Shown here: positions 25,101-37,680 of the stretch, piece by piece
Position numbering within the stretch: position 1 is the first letter of the stretch
Layout of the letters: each line of letters begins with the position of its first letter
Source of the DNA: Cyanoderma ruficeps
Taxonomy: Eukaryota; Chordata; Aves; Passeriformes; Timaliidae
Reading direction: 5' to 3'
Length of the DNA stretch: 64,000 nt
NCBI GenBank assembly: GCA_008694505.1
Contig: VZDJ01006585.1
Location: forward strand, 11,736,944 to 11,800,943
The notes under the pieces: model-generated
What the model was told of the DNA's origin: nothing
The model's input: only the letters and a program-made list of their open reading frames with translations
Database searches by the model: none
Made by a program: the position numbers and the translations under genes

Positions 25101-28072
25101 TCACTGATAAATCAGTTAAAGATAATTTAATCTGTCTGATAAACATTATTTAGTTATCAAACCCAAGTTTTATAGAGGTTGTTACCTTTTTATCATTTTA
25201 AGACCACTTATTAAAATAAAACAGGACATGTAAAAACATTTTCACTGAGATGAAGGAAAAAAGGTACTTTGCTGAAATATTAAATAGCACGTGGAAGTAT
25301 GAAAATCACAATAAGGATAATTCATTCAGCAGGAGAACAAATAGAATTCTGTATTCATTTCTTTACATGTCTGCACTGAGAAATCAGCTCTTGGCATGTG
25401 TCACCCAGCTGGGACAAAACAAGTCTGTAATTTCATTTGGTGCTCCAGTTGGATTTGATTTCCTAACACCTCCTGCAATAACGACAAACTGTTGTTTTTG
25501 CAGAAGTCTGGGCAACTAACCCTACAGAAAGCCTCTAAAAACACACTGGTTGGGAATGGAGGAAACTGTGAAATGCACAAGCCAACAGTTTTATTTGGTA
25601 ATAAATTCTATCTTTTGGCATAATTGCCATATGTCTTTTTTTTTTAATGTTTAGCAGTTTTCGTTAGAAATTAATGTTTTTCTTTTGTTTCAAAAAATCC
25701 CTTTATTAGCGCAAACATCTTTTCTTACTCTCCTTCATACCTCAAGAGCCTGTCAAAGGTAACCACATATTCACAATATCCTGTTAGCCTGCTTTATATT
25801 TTGTTTCAAATACTGAAGAAGAAAGCAATATTCAGATAAAGACGGACCAAAATCAGAACTGTAAATTAAATCAAACACATTTAAAAATGAGATTTATAGC
25901 ACATTTGCTTCTTCAATCTACAGCTCATTTATTCTAAATACCTCTTCCTAATGAGTAATTTTCTGGATGTCACCACAATTTACAAGAGACAGCATCCAAG
26001 TGTAGTACAAGCAACATATTTATATCATTTTATTTGGTCAGGAAAGAGCAATATAACCTGGCATATTATTAATTTGTATTCTGGGACAAAAACATTGTGA
26101 ATGTAATATAGGAGCATTGGGCTGCCCGTAAAGTACCATTTTTGGTCACATAAATGACATTGTTAAAATAATGAATAAATACGGATCTAAAATCATTCTT
26201 CCAAGTAGGGCAGTAGGATTCTAGCTTTTAAATATAAGTGTTGGATTCAGACTGTGAGAAGCATGGACCAAGACCCTGCTAATCTGCATGCATGAGGCAG
26301 CTTGAGTTCACAAAGAGAAAAATTCTGTCCCTCAGTTCTTACTCCCTCTTTCCACCCAAGATACTTAACAGCCTTTATCAAATTATTTCCAAGTGGTCCA
26401 AAAAGGCAGAACGAAGACAGGATAATGAGACAGTTTTGAGTTTCTGACCCTCTCCCTCTATAAACCAAACCCAGAAAAACTATCTTAGGCTTAATACTGC
26501 TCATTTTGTTACTAGTTTCCTCATGATGTATTACAGCTGTACCATTTATGTAGGCTCCCAGGTTTTCCCCATAGTGGAGAGAAAGGATAATTAAAAGTCT
26601 TTTAATTAGAAAACTAACCTGTTATTGCTAAGAAGAATAAAATCTTACAGACTGATGAGTTGAAGAAAAGTATCATATTCATTACAATGTGCAGCATATT
26701 AACAGTAAGGAAACTCTATCTTTAAAAGAAAGCATGAAAATAGGTAAAATAGTAACTATCCTAATTTCTCAATTCAGTGGGAGTTTTGGTGATAAACATG
26801 CAGTAAAAATGATTTATGAATATAACTGTCATAAAGGCCATTTTTAAAAGCATGAATAATTCAAACAAATTCCTATTTTTTTCTCCTCAAAAATATTAAA
26901 TTCTGTAGTTTGTGCAATTAATGTAGTTGAAATAGTCAGACTTTTAAAGCAACCATTTATTCTATACAATATTTCATCGCATTTTTTTATTGTGCTTATT
27001 TTCATGGATCTCAATAGATCCTGTACAAGGAAAAAATGTAATTCATTTTACCGACCGTGCACAGTCAAAAGAGGGATGGAATTTGTGCATTGCATGTTGT
27101 GAATGAAAATTGAGAATATTTGTAATAAGCATCTCTAAACCTTAATGAGTTATTGAGCTGTGTGTCTCCTAGTGTGTCAGTGATTATTTTAATTTATTTT
27201 CTAGTTTCAACACAACTTTTCTGTAGGAAAAGAAAGCCCAAATGAAATGAAAGTGAAAATATACAATGAAGCAAAATTAATAAAACCCAAATACTATTGA
27301 AATTAAAACTGCATTTGCCCCAGGGTGAATGCATGGTTAGAATCAAACCAGGAGTGACTATGGTACTGAAGCTGCATCCCTGGGACTTCATAGTTTCTCT
27401 CCAGGGGCACATAAGCATACAGAGGCAGGAATGATAGCTGCTGCTTAAAATACTGAATATTTTTAAACATCAAAGGCAAATAATATTATTTCCCCTCAAG
27501 ATTAAATGACGGAACTCAAACAAAATACATATCTTGTTCTTGCAGTTTTTTCCAGCAACAACAATTTTAGCAAAATCATACTAGCTCAGAATTGGATGGA
27601 AAACATCTAAATAACAAATAGAAGCCAGAATAAAGGATGTATATATGGGATGGAAATACATGCACTACCACAGTGATTTGAAAAAAAAAAAATCTGGAAG
27701 ATTGTAAACAAATGCTGTGGACTCAATATTCTGGACAGACAAAGAGCAGGGTCAATGAAATCACAATGCGGTTCCCTCTTCCACAACAGGCAGTGAGAGA
27801 CTGAAATGGTTAATGGCTTAAACACTGTTAAATCTTCAGAGGACTTCTGCCCACTTTAGCAAACTGTGCAGACGCTGCTGCTCACCTGCAACCAGGAAAG
27901 CCCACCCCTCCCCAAATATGCCTACTAACTGGAATTCAGAATGCAATAGGAATTTAGAGAGACGATAAGGATTTTGCTATTGTCCCAGGTCAAAACAGAA
28001 GTTAATAAGGCTCGGGAGAAGAATATATCCACAAGTGGAGAGAACTTGCTGCTGACATGCAAAGTGCACAGG
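19141..28072. other. AT-rich sequence, no gene seen
   Basis: Nearly 9 kb with no gene, RNA gene or recognisable transposon. A 133-codon open frame at 23844-24245 (+) has no splice sites or familiar motif and is treated as chance. Text at about 24.0-24.24 kb and 26.9-27.15 kb is complex and free of simple repeats, so these are reasonable places to look for conserved non-coding elements. That is only a guess. Confidence 0.5.
20111..20141. repeat. Perfect 11-bp inverted repeat
   Basis: GTTAGTCCAGT (20111-20121) and ACTGGACTAAC (20131-20141) are exact reverse complements separated by nine bases. The stem is too short for a microRNA precursor. It may be incidental. Confidence 0.8.
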
Positions 28073-28803
28073 TGCAGAGGGCTAGCACACCTGACACCTC
28101 AGGTTACAGCTGGTGTTGAACCAGATAAGAAAAGAGGCAAAGAACTGTTTGTCTTTACTCAAGTGACTCAGCTGTGGTAACCTCCCTCCGGGGGAGTACA
28201 GGGACTCACAGCTAGCCTGAAGGTATCCAAACCTGCTGACAGGCCAAGATGGGCCATAACTGACTCAACTCTGCTGACTTAACATTGCAGCTGCAACATT
28301 TTAGAAGGTGTCAAAAACTCCTGAAATATCCCATGATCCAGTATTACATCATCCAGTGTTGTATTCCCGGCCCAAGGGGAGGTTCTGGGGCATTTCCCCC
28401 TAGACTATGCATAATATAAACCCAAGTGACTTCATGTTTTGGGGATTTTTCTCCCACACCCCCCCTCCACCCCCAATGGATCCAGTCTGTAACCACCACT
28501 TTGACCACCAGACATCAAACTTTCAACAATCAAGCCTAGCCACAAGATCCATAGGTGGCGATATCTAATCTTATCCTTTGTTCCTTTTCCGTACACATTC
28601 TCTTAAGTGTTACTTTCATGCTTTTAGATTGCTATGTTACTATAGATGAAAATAACCAAAACCATTGCAACCAAATTGTTCTAAAATAAACCCTGTATAG
28701 ATATATTTATGAGCACCAGTGTTGTTTCATTCTACCCCACCCCAAAGGGATCTATTGACAAGAACTCGGGTTACCCCCTCTTCTTTAGGGATGAGTCATA
28801 ACA
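28073..28803 (+). mobile_element. LTR-like block of an endogenous retrovirus
   Basis: The block carries a TATA box (TATAAA near 28415-28420), a C-rich stretch after it, a poly(A) signal (AATAAA at 28685-28690) about 118 bases before the end, and a terminus ending CATAACA at 28803. That order is typical of a retroviral LTR. The 5' end is uncertain. One possibility starts TGCAGAGG at 28073, where a 4-base CAGG flanks both ends (28069-28072 and 28804-28807), but a match that short can be chance. No gag, pol or env sequence is seen next to it, so it would be a solo LTR. Confidence 0.5.
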
Positions 28804-31334
28804 CAGGCTTACCATGTAACTTCTGCTAAATGGCTAAGGGCAAGCAAATTCTCTTGTGGGCCCTTCAGTCCTCCTACTGCAAGTCACCTCTACCCATAAG
28901 AAAAGAATTAGTATGTTTACAAGTTCATGTCCTCCAGATCCGCAGTGATAGCAATATCACAGTTCTGCTTAATCAGCTTTGCCACTCAAAAAGTCTTCAT
29001 AACACCTAATCTACTAAAACTAACCCATTTTTTCTATTTAAAATCAGTATTTTTTGTTATTTAAACTGGCTTAATCATTCTCAAATGACCTTAGACATAC
29101 CACAACTGAGCTTCATCAAAAGATTGTATCTAATTAGATTTCAATTAACACCAGCTAAGAGTACTCACAAAGTCTGCTGTTGAGGTTCAGAGGTTGTGCA
29201 GTGACCAGGAAGCTTCTCTCACTCAGTCATACGCCTGATGCAGGCACAAAATCAATTTCCTTGCCTTCTCAGGACTGAGTACCTCCTCTAGTTCACCCAA
29301 ATCCATGAAAAAGCCTTGCTAGATCAGTTTCCTTGCTAAGCACTGCTCGATCATGTCTAACACATCTGGCTCCACACACAAAGTCGAAGCGGTTGCTGCT
29401 CCTTCATCTAACAGGGTAGGATGCAGATTCTGAGCTGGATTGAACTCATCTTTCTTGATGGTGATGAGAATGATGTTTCCCACTCACATAGGGAGATATT
29501 CATGCATAAGTTATATGAACTACAGTAAAGTGGGATAAAAAACTAATAAAAGCCTAACCTAATAGTAGAATTTCACTACTCTATCATTGGTGCATTCCAA
29601 AGAGGAAGGCAATAAGAAGTGTTTGCAAAATGAGGATAATGATTCCTCAGAGATGATTGCCATTGGTCAAAGAACACTCACATATAGTCAGATAGACTCA
29701 GTACACCAAAAGAAATTAAGAAAACCCAAAACATAATAATTTTATTAACTAATTTCCAATATGATTAGGATGAATTTATTGTCATTATCCCAGAAATACA
29801 TACCACATTGACATTGCTTGTGCAGTTCTGTAACTATAGTACTACCCTGCAAGACTCGGTAGAACTGTGCTGGAAGAGTACCTGGAAAGACTCCCTAATG
29901 ATACTAGGTCTGGAATGATCTCCCAACAAGAAGGGCTTAAACACAAAGAGCACACAGAGAGCTGTAAAGAGAAAAAAGTACTAGGTACAGACAAAGATGC
30001 TTTCCAACATTATTATTCATCCTGAAATAAGCTAAAGCTCACAGTGAAATTGCACAATTCTGAAGAGTTAGGTAAAAAATTCTGACTAATAAGTGAAAAT
30101 GCAAATTTAGGTTCCCACGCAGAGATTAGTATAAAAATCTTCATTTTTTTTCTCTACTTAGTATTCACTACATATTTAACCATGCTAGCTAAATGTGGTC
30201 CTTTCCACTCCAGCCTAACTTATTTACACCTACATCATGAACATCTGGCAAATTCAACTTCTTGAAACACGAGAATTTGCTTCTATAAGAAACTTTGCTT
30301 AGCAATGAAGTTACACACCTTCTCAGAATTCCAGAGTGATCCTACCTGCTTATGTACCTTAAATCTCTTCAGTAACTGTATAAAAAATACAGGCACCAAG
30401 GCCAGGAAATACATTTCTATCGGCAATAGATATTAAAGCACAAATTAGACTGAGACTGTAGAATATTGCTCCTTAACACTTTCAGAAAAATACCTAAAAA
30501 GACTTTCCACAGCCATTTATTGTGATAATACACAGATCTCAGCAGTTAGACAAAGGCCCACAGTGTCCAGTGTCAGCTTTCTGTGTTTTTCTTCATGGCT
30601 GTCCCATTTTCCACTGGGAAATATATATATATAATATCTCTGCTGTATTTCAAGACAGGTGAATGAATAATTAAGTTTGCAGCACATGGAATTTCAGTGT
30701 GTTTTTGAAAGAACACTTCTTGAGCTCCTTAGCACTGCAGTGGCCGTAATGCTGCTGCTGCTGAAAGAATTCTTTCATTATAATACACATACTATACTGC
30801 ACACATGAAATACACACGTGCACACACATAGACATTCTTTGCACTGATGCAATGTGCTATATTAAAATAAACAAATAAAAATCAAAAGAAATTACTCGCA
30901 AGAAAGCCACATTAATGTTATTTTCCAAAACTTTTGAAGAGGTGTCAGAGTATTAAGAGACACATGTAACTACTCATGGAAATTAAATCATCATAAAAAA
31001 ATACTTAATAGCAAGGACATCCGGATATTTATGAATGCATTTCTTTAAAAAAGTTGTGATTCCAAGATATCTGATGATCTAACATCCGTATGGATCTGTA
31101 ACATTTTCACAGCTCAGTTCTCCTTTTCTTGTGTGGTTAATCTCTTGGTACCATTAAGATACATAATAAAAGAAAACATCTGCTGGCAATGTGTAGTAGA
31201 AGGTGGAACTTTCTGTCAAAGCACTGATTTTTGGACAAATTTGAACTTACTGGTTTTGCCAAAGTTCTCAAAGCTTCTGCAAATATTAAGATTCACAAAC
31301 TTTAGATGATATTAGAGAATATAGAAACAAGAGA
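28804..31334. other. AT-rich sequence with one weak coding-like segment
   Basis: Apart from the minus-strand segment at 29169-29519, listed separately, no gene or known repeat is seen. A short (AT)n tract lies near 30.62 kb. Confidence 0.5.
29169..29519 (-). pseudogene. Possible relic exon, product unrecognised
   Basis: On the minus strand this 351-base segment is preceded by a pyrimidine-rich acceptor (ending CTGTAG) and followed by a consensus donor (GTGAGT). It stays in one frame (phase 0 at both ends) with five stops: one TAA, one TAG and three TGA. All could arise from C-to-T changes in CAA, CAG or CGA codons. The longest open part (29322-29483, 54 codons) reads like protein, for example KKDEFNPAQNLHPTLLDEG and EPDVLDMIEQCLARK, and a second part reads DLGELEEVLSPEKARKL. 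Five stops in 117 codons is close to chance expectation, so the statistical support is poor. It could be a decayed exon, a processed pseudogene piece or coincidence. I do not recognise the protein. Confidence 0.2.
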
Positions 31335-32134
31335 AATGGAAATAAATTTATTCTCTGCCTTCGTTCCGGCTCCCCCCTGTGTTGACTCACACACCATCTA
31401 CCATTCTCAGGTGCCATATCTTGGTGTCCTTGGTGTATGTGGCTAGGCTTTGATGCTGGAGGGCTGCAGGGTGGTATCTGTGAAGGGCAGCCCTGGCAGA
31501 CAGTTCCAGCCAACCCACTGCAGGGCATGGCTGAGCCCCACAGCCAGGGAGTGGCATCTCAGGGGAAACAGGTTTCAGAGAGGGTACAGGCAGCAAGAAG
31601 TGAATGGGGAAAAAAGGTGTGAGAAACAGCCCTGCAGACACTAAGGTGAGGAGAATGAGCTCCAAGTGCTGGATCATAGGTATCCCTGCAACTTCTGGAG
31701 GACCCCATGACAGAGAAAGTTTATTCTGAAGGACACTTGTCCATGGATGTCCCCACACTGCAGCAGGGGAAAATCTGAAGAGGAAGGGGCAGCAGAAAAG
31801 AGCTGTTGTGTCCTCACCTGCACCTCCATTCCCCATCTTCCTGCATCTCTTGGTGAAGGGGAAATTGATGAGGGGAAATTGATTGTTTTTCTTTGTTTTT
31901 CAACATACAACTCTATCCTAATATAAATAAACAATACAAATATTTTCTCATATAAAAAAATAAATCATACTTTTCCTAGTCAAGCCTGTTTTTCCAGTGA
32001 TGGTAACTGATAACTGATCTTCCTGTCTCTACTTTAACCCACAAAATTTTTCATGTTATTTCCTGTCTGTCCTGCTAAGGAGGAAGAGTGAAAGAGCTGC
32101 TGGGTGGGTGTCTGGCCACGATCAACCCACTACA
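31335..32134 (+). mobile_element. ERVL-like element, 3' part ending in an LTR terminus
   Basis: The sequence follows a well-known avian endogenous-retrovirus end. It includes GCAGACACTAAGGTGAGGAG, CCCCATGACAGAGAAAG and an AT-rich poly(A)-like stretch (AATAAATCATACTTTTCC). It then has CTGTCTCTACTTTAACCCAC and a terminus reading GGATCAACCCACCACA-type text, here CGATCAACCCACTACA, ending at 32134. It is much more GC-rich than its flanks up to 31.85 kb. All retroviral coding capacity is lost; the open frames in this block are fragments. The left limit is uncertain because I cannot tell where LTR and internal sequence meet. Confidence 0.65.
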
Positions 32135-33725
32135 TCTCATACACTGGAGATTTTCACATACTTAAATTCCCACTCCTGAAGACATGGGGAGGAGTCTCAG
32201 TTTCAACAGCGCTCAACAGCTGTACTCCGAGAGCAGATTTAGTCCAATGAGGATCAATAAACTAGATGATCTTCTGTCTCCTTTTCCTGGGGGCATGATC
32301 TTACAGAAACCCTCAAGCGCTTGTAGAAGATGGAGGTCTATACAAGTACCTCTTAAAAAATAAAACCTGGCTGCAGAAAGAACAATTAGTCCCAATAACC
32401 CAGTAGTTCAAGTACTGATGTAACATAAAAAAATACAGTTCAATTGTTTTTCAATAGTATTCCAACTCCTATTGACAAGCAAAGTGCCACAGCCACCAGA
32501 CTATAAGCTATCATAGAGTATTTTTAATTTGTGCTGTTGAAACCATGCATGACGTTCCATTATTCTGCCTCATCCCTCCTATTTTCTTGTTTAAATAGCT
32601 GTCTCCTCATGACAGCAAACTATGGCTTCCACCCTGGACACAGAAGTCTTCCTGTGCACTCCATGGATGGCTACAGATCTAGCCAAGGTTCAGTCTCGGA
32701 CATGCATGCAAGAGTTTGGCATGGTAATGCTCCGGATATGGCCGCTGCTTCCTTTTCCACATCTCAGCATGACTGTCTCCTCCACAACTTACATTAGAAA
32801 AAAAAAGCACTGTGGTGAATTTAATGATGTCTTTGCCTTTCGCTCACAACAGATTATGCCTGTTAAAGAGTTTTTTGTCTGCTATTGTTTTAAATCTAGT
32901 TTCCAGCACTAGCTGTTTTTATACACTTCTTTCCATACAGCCAAGCAAGAACAGCAATAGTAGCAGCTTGGAAAAAATGCTTCTTACTCATTTTCCTCTA
33001 CTGCCTGGGAACTAGATTTATGAAACACTATGAAACAGATATGAACTATTTTATATAAAAGAATTTTTCCCCCCTTCACCACTGGCCCGGCATTTTCTGT
33101 TAGTACTGCAAGAGGAGTAAGTCTGTTTATGTGAGCCAGGGCACTCTTGAAAACAAGATTATAAATCTCCAGTGGTTATAGCAGGGAAATATTTATTTTG
33201 TTTAAAATAAATGGAGAAACTCTTGGATTATAACTGAAATCATATGTTATAAATCAGTTTATTGAATAACACAGCCTTGGAATAATCACTGTCCTGGGAC
33301 ATAGCTTTCTACTTCCACAAAGCCAGCTGCAGTCTATGTTGGTAATAATAAACATTAAAAACCAGAATTGCTTTTCCTTTCTTCTTGCTGGCTTTTTTTA
33401 AATGGCTTTGGGCCGAACCCTTAGGAATTACACATGCCATACAAACTAAAAGTTAAACCAATCAGAATTTCCTTTATGCCCTTTCCTAAAATGGTACTTT
33501 CTCTGCTATCATTAACATATTATCTTCCATTAGTGGAGCTTATGCTTTTCATGCTATGAGAACCTAAACTGCAGACACTAATGCTAAGGTACTACATCTG
33601 CAGGATAGGACTCTCCTGTGCTTGTTAATAGTGTAAAGAAAAAAGCAAACACCAAATCGCATTTTCTGAGAAAGGTGCAAGAGTTTCAGCAATTAAAAAT
33701 GAAAATTTTAAAAAAATAAATAAAC

Positions 33726-33756
<31 letters not shown>

Positions 33757-36700
33757 GAGATCCCTGACTGTCAAAACAGGGACAGTTAAATGCCATGAAT
33801 TTTTCACCATGCCAGACAAGTCAATCAAAGATAACACAATGCAAGAATATCTGACTGACACTTCAAGCTGTATTCATAAGCAACCTGCCTCATTCTAAGT
33901 CAATGAAGAGACAGGACTTACAAGCCCACACTGGAAAGTTATTGAAATGTGACTGACATCTCAAAGGAAATGTGTCAACAGGATAGCATGACCCTGTGCT
34001 GAAACACTGCAAGGTTAATCAAAGTTATGGCAGTTGGGAGCTCGAAAGGCCCTACCTTAGATTGAATTCTTGTAGTCACAGCAGTGATTGGGCCACTGTC
34101 TCATTTTCACTTCTTCTCCTACTGACATTTGCACACCAAGTTTGTATCATTTGTCCACTTTTCTTTTGGTTTCATTTTAGACAGGCACTTGTAGATGTTG
34201 CCTGAGAGAGGTTTCATACATCTGAGTAATCGTTGGTTTGCCCTTTCTCCTCTGGGACTCAATCTGCTGTTAACATATGATCTAAAATAGTAAATATACC
34301 ATTGGGAGATTAAAACACAGTGCTACAAATTGCAGAGTTACTGCTCAAAAGGGAGTAGATAAAGTCTGACTTAACGTATCAGCAGAAATCATCTAAGCTT
34401 CCTGGAGCAATAAAGGAGGAGGTCAATGCACAGACTGTTTCTTAAAATTCATACCTGCCTACATCTGGAGAGATTCCCAACAATCCACTATTTACCAGTA
34501 TCACATCAGGAAATACATTACACGGATCTATCTTCTTTTACCACCCCACCCCACCCACCATCTAATTTTGTAGGTTTATAAAGACAATTTACTTTTTCAC
34601 ATCATTTTGCTTAAATATGTCAGTAGCTATCATTTTAATTCAGTGCTATCATGGTTAAAATGTAGACCAGAACTATCCACTTAGCACACTCTGCAAAGTA
34701 ACAAAGCTAGGAATAAACTAAGGAAGACAGGATACGGCCAATGCAATAGTTATGTTCATATGCTCGAGACTACCAAATGCAATCCTTAAGCAATTTAAGC
34801 AAGTATGGCTTTTATGAAAAAAACATAAAAAAATCCTCTGGTTTATTTTCTTCCTGGATGGAATCTTTTTGCTCCCTTCACTTTACTTCATATGTTTCTT
34901 GTTTTCTTATTCTGTCAGCCCACAGCAATATCTCACAGATACAAATAGCACCTTCTTGACACTGCATATCATTAGCTAAAAATGCTAGTGGCCCTATTCT
35001 GTTGGTTTCGTTCCCTGCTTGCTCTTCTTTTCTAGAAGGCAAACAGTCTAGAAAGTAAATATGCTTCTTCCTTAGAGCCTAAGGATCTACAAATCATTTT
35101 CCTTCTGCAGACTCTGTCTGATTTTTAAATCACTGCCTACACTGAATGTCACACAACATTTCCATTATGGAATAAGTCCTCCAGTCAATTATTTAATTAT
35201 GGAAGATTTACAAAATAACATCCCTTTCTCCAGGAAAAAAAGATAAGAGCAATATGATAACAAAATATTTATTCTTTTATTATTAATATTTTTAAACCAA
35301 TGATGGAGAAACTTCGGATGAGGGAAAGATCACCTTGGGAATATATTATATCAAGCACGACCAGCAAGGACTTTTTTTTTTTGGAAGAATAATGGCTTAA
35401 TGTTTAATTAATCCTATCCATTTCTGCATTTATGGGAAGGCAGAGAAGAAGAGTCTGCTTTATAATGTGGAAAATTAAATATTAAAAACTTTGTGCCTAC
35501 TTGACTTTACATTTTCTTGTTATGAATGGGCATTTTCACTTTATTTCACTTTCTTGAAACTACAAGAGACAGAAGCAATTACTGCAGCTCTGCTGAACAA
35601 AGGTATTCTCAATGTACCTCTGATACTGCCTTGCCAATCCCAAAACAAAACAAAAAATTAAAAACCATTTAGAGTATTAATGGAACCTTTAAAAACTCAC
35701 ATTCAAAGTGACGTAGGTTATTCAAGATTAGAGAAGACCAGGGAAAACTTCAGAAAAGCTGAATAAAGTTATGCATTTAAGAAATTCAACAGATAAAATT
35801 CAGTGTAGTCAAGTGGCAATATACACTGGATGAAATAATGTGAATTTCCCCCTGTGTACAAATGGGTTCTAAATTAAGTGCACCTATTCAGAGAAAAAGA
35901 TGTAGAAAGTATTTTGGACAGTTCAATAAAACCGTTTGTTCCATGTACAACTGTAGTCAAAAAGCCCAGCAATGTTATTAAGGCCTGAAGAATTCAGAGT
36001 ATTAAAAGACAGAACAATAATGAAAATAAAGTCTTTAAATACAGCGACCTTAAATAGTCTATGTTCTTGCCTTGTCTCAAAAAGAATTAAGAAAAAAGTC
36101 CATCCAGTGGAAAGCAGAAAAATAATGAAGATGATTAAATATGTGACAGGTCCAGAGCTGGGAGAAAGGACAGAGCAGGGGTTTGAATGGCCTCTCTAAA
36201 CCACTCACCTAGCAGCCATTTCTTCTACCTTTCCACTTTTGAGTGGTACCTCTGAGAATTGCCCTGGCACCCAGCAGCCATAATCACTTCAGCACAGAAC
36301 CCACCCTGAGCCTCAGCATCTGTGTGGTTCCCAGCCCTGCCTCACCCGTGGCTGTCCCATCCATGCTCTGCCTGTAGCCCAGGCAAATCATCCTGCTCCA
36401 GGAAGAGGTGGGATGTTGGGGGTGCCCACTATCATCCCCTACCAGCAACACTGCAGCAGGGCAGGCTCAAGCCTAGATGTTCAAATGTGTACCTTTTAGT
36501 ATTTACCACAAGAAATATTAGTACATACTAAAATAGTGAAGTGTTTATTGTGAGTTTTAGATATTTCATAGTGAAAAATTCTAAAAAGAAACTTCTTTTG
36601 CACTTCTCCCAAAGCACAATATGGTTCCTTTTCTCCCTTGTGCGATCCTTCCTCCACTTCATCCTCACTTATGTCCTTATCATTTTCTACTTTATCCACT

Positions 36701-37244
36701 TTTGACTCAGTTATCCTTCCTTTTCCATTCTCTTTGTTGACTCTTTACTTTCCCTGCTTCTTGTCTTCACAAAGGTCCTGGAGGTTAAACAGAACCTAGA
36801 CTGATACACTTTTAAGCCTCCCTTTTAGTACATCATCTTTCCCTTCCACTGCTGAGTGCTTGATCTTTCTCCAGAGAGATGCAGCCCAGGGGGCTGCCAG
36901 CAATTGACTGCTTGCTGTGTTACATCCTATACTCTTAAATTTGACTTGTTCAATTCACATCGAGAGCCCAGACTAACTACAGTATTAAAATTTGTTTTCT
37001 TGTCCCATTTGCTAGCAGCCACTTCCTCACCACCTGGTTTTGGAGTGGGAATGCTCTGATGTATGTTCTTCTTGCTCTTTACAGAAAAAAAATACTGTAA
37101 CTGAACTTAGGTTTGTCATTGATTTAGTGGCAATTTGCATGGAAAAATCTTGACCATATACTCTGGTTCGCATTAAAATTATTCAGGAATGTCACACAGC
37201 CTTACTAGGAAAATATTAGTTCCATTTAGCCTTTTGTTTCTCAG
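32135..37244. other. Mostly AT-rich sequence, no gene confirmed
   Basis: An (AT)n tract lies at 33726-33752. A slightly GC-richer block at 32540-32800 has two overlapping open frames on the + strand but no coherent exon set. A GC-richer block at about 36.13-36.47 kb could be an old repeat I cannot place. Nothing else is recognisable. Confidence 0.5.
33726..33752. repeat. (AT)n microsatellite
   Basis: An uninterrupted run of alternating A and T. It is a dinucleotide microsatellite and likely to vary in length between individuals. Confidence 0.95.
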
Positions 37245-37322
37245 AGACATCAATGAGATCCCCTCTCAGTTGTCTCTTGTCAAGTCTGAGCAAGCCCAGC
37301 TTTCTCAGCTTTTTCCATGGTA
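37245..37322 (-). mobile_element. CR1 LINE fragment
   Basis: The text GAGATCCCCTCTCAGTTGTC and AGCAAGCCCAGCTTTCTCAG matches the reverse complement of the CR1 3' region (usual form: GATCCCCTCTCAGTCTTCTC then AAGCCCAGCTCCCTCAGCC). Only about 80 bases are recognisable and both ends of the element are lost. Confidence 0.75.
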
Positions 37323-37565
37323 AAGAAGCAAAAACAAGAGCCAAAGTCTGCTATGCAAGTGTCTTTACCATAAACCCCATCAATTTCTAGCCACTTTACG
37401 TTTGGTGTTGCTAGTGTTACATTAGTGTAAAGAACTGTGATGCCTGTGCATAAATGTCAGAGGACACAAACCTCTATATAATAATAGTCCATCCAGAATA
37501 GACAATTTTCATTGAGACAACTTTATATTATTGCCTGTAAATGGGACCTAATATAGATGGCCCTG

Positions 37566-37680
37566 ACAGGAAGTCTGGGGGCCTGAATTTCTAATTGTAA
37601 CTTTACTACTGGTTTGTTCAGTGAAGCTAGGAGAGCTACATCCTTCTCTTCCAATCTGAAAAACAAGATTAGCCAAGATT
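37566..37680 (+). repeat. Probable MIR SINE fragment
   Basis: AGTCTGGGGGCCTGAATTTC followed by TACTACTGG and, later, CCTTCTCTTCCAATCTGAAA follows the order of a MIR element (GGGTTC-type core, then the CTCAGTTTCC-CATCTGTAAAAT tail). It is strongly diverged, so it is a probable rather than firm call. Confidence 0.5.

Noticed and set aside
36130..36235. MIR-like text on the minus strand (GGACAGAGCAGGGGTTTGAA)
   Set aside because: The match to the MIR core is too short and has no supporting tail.
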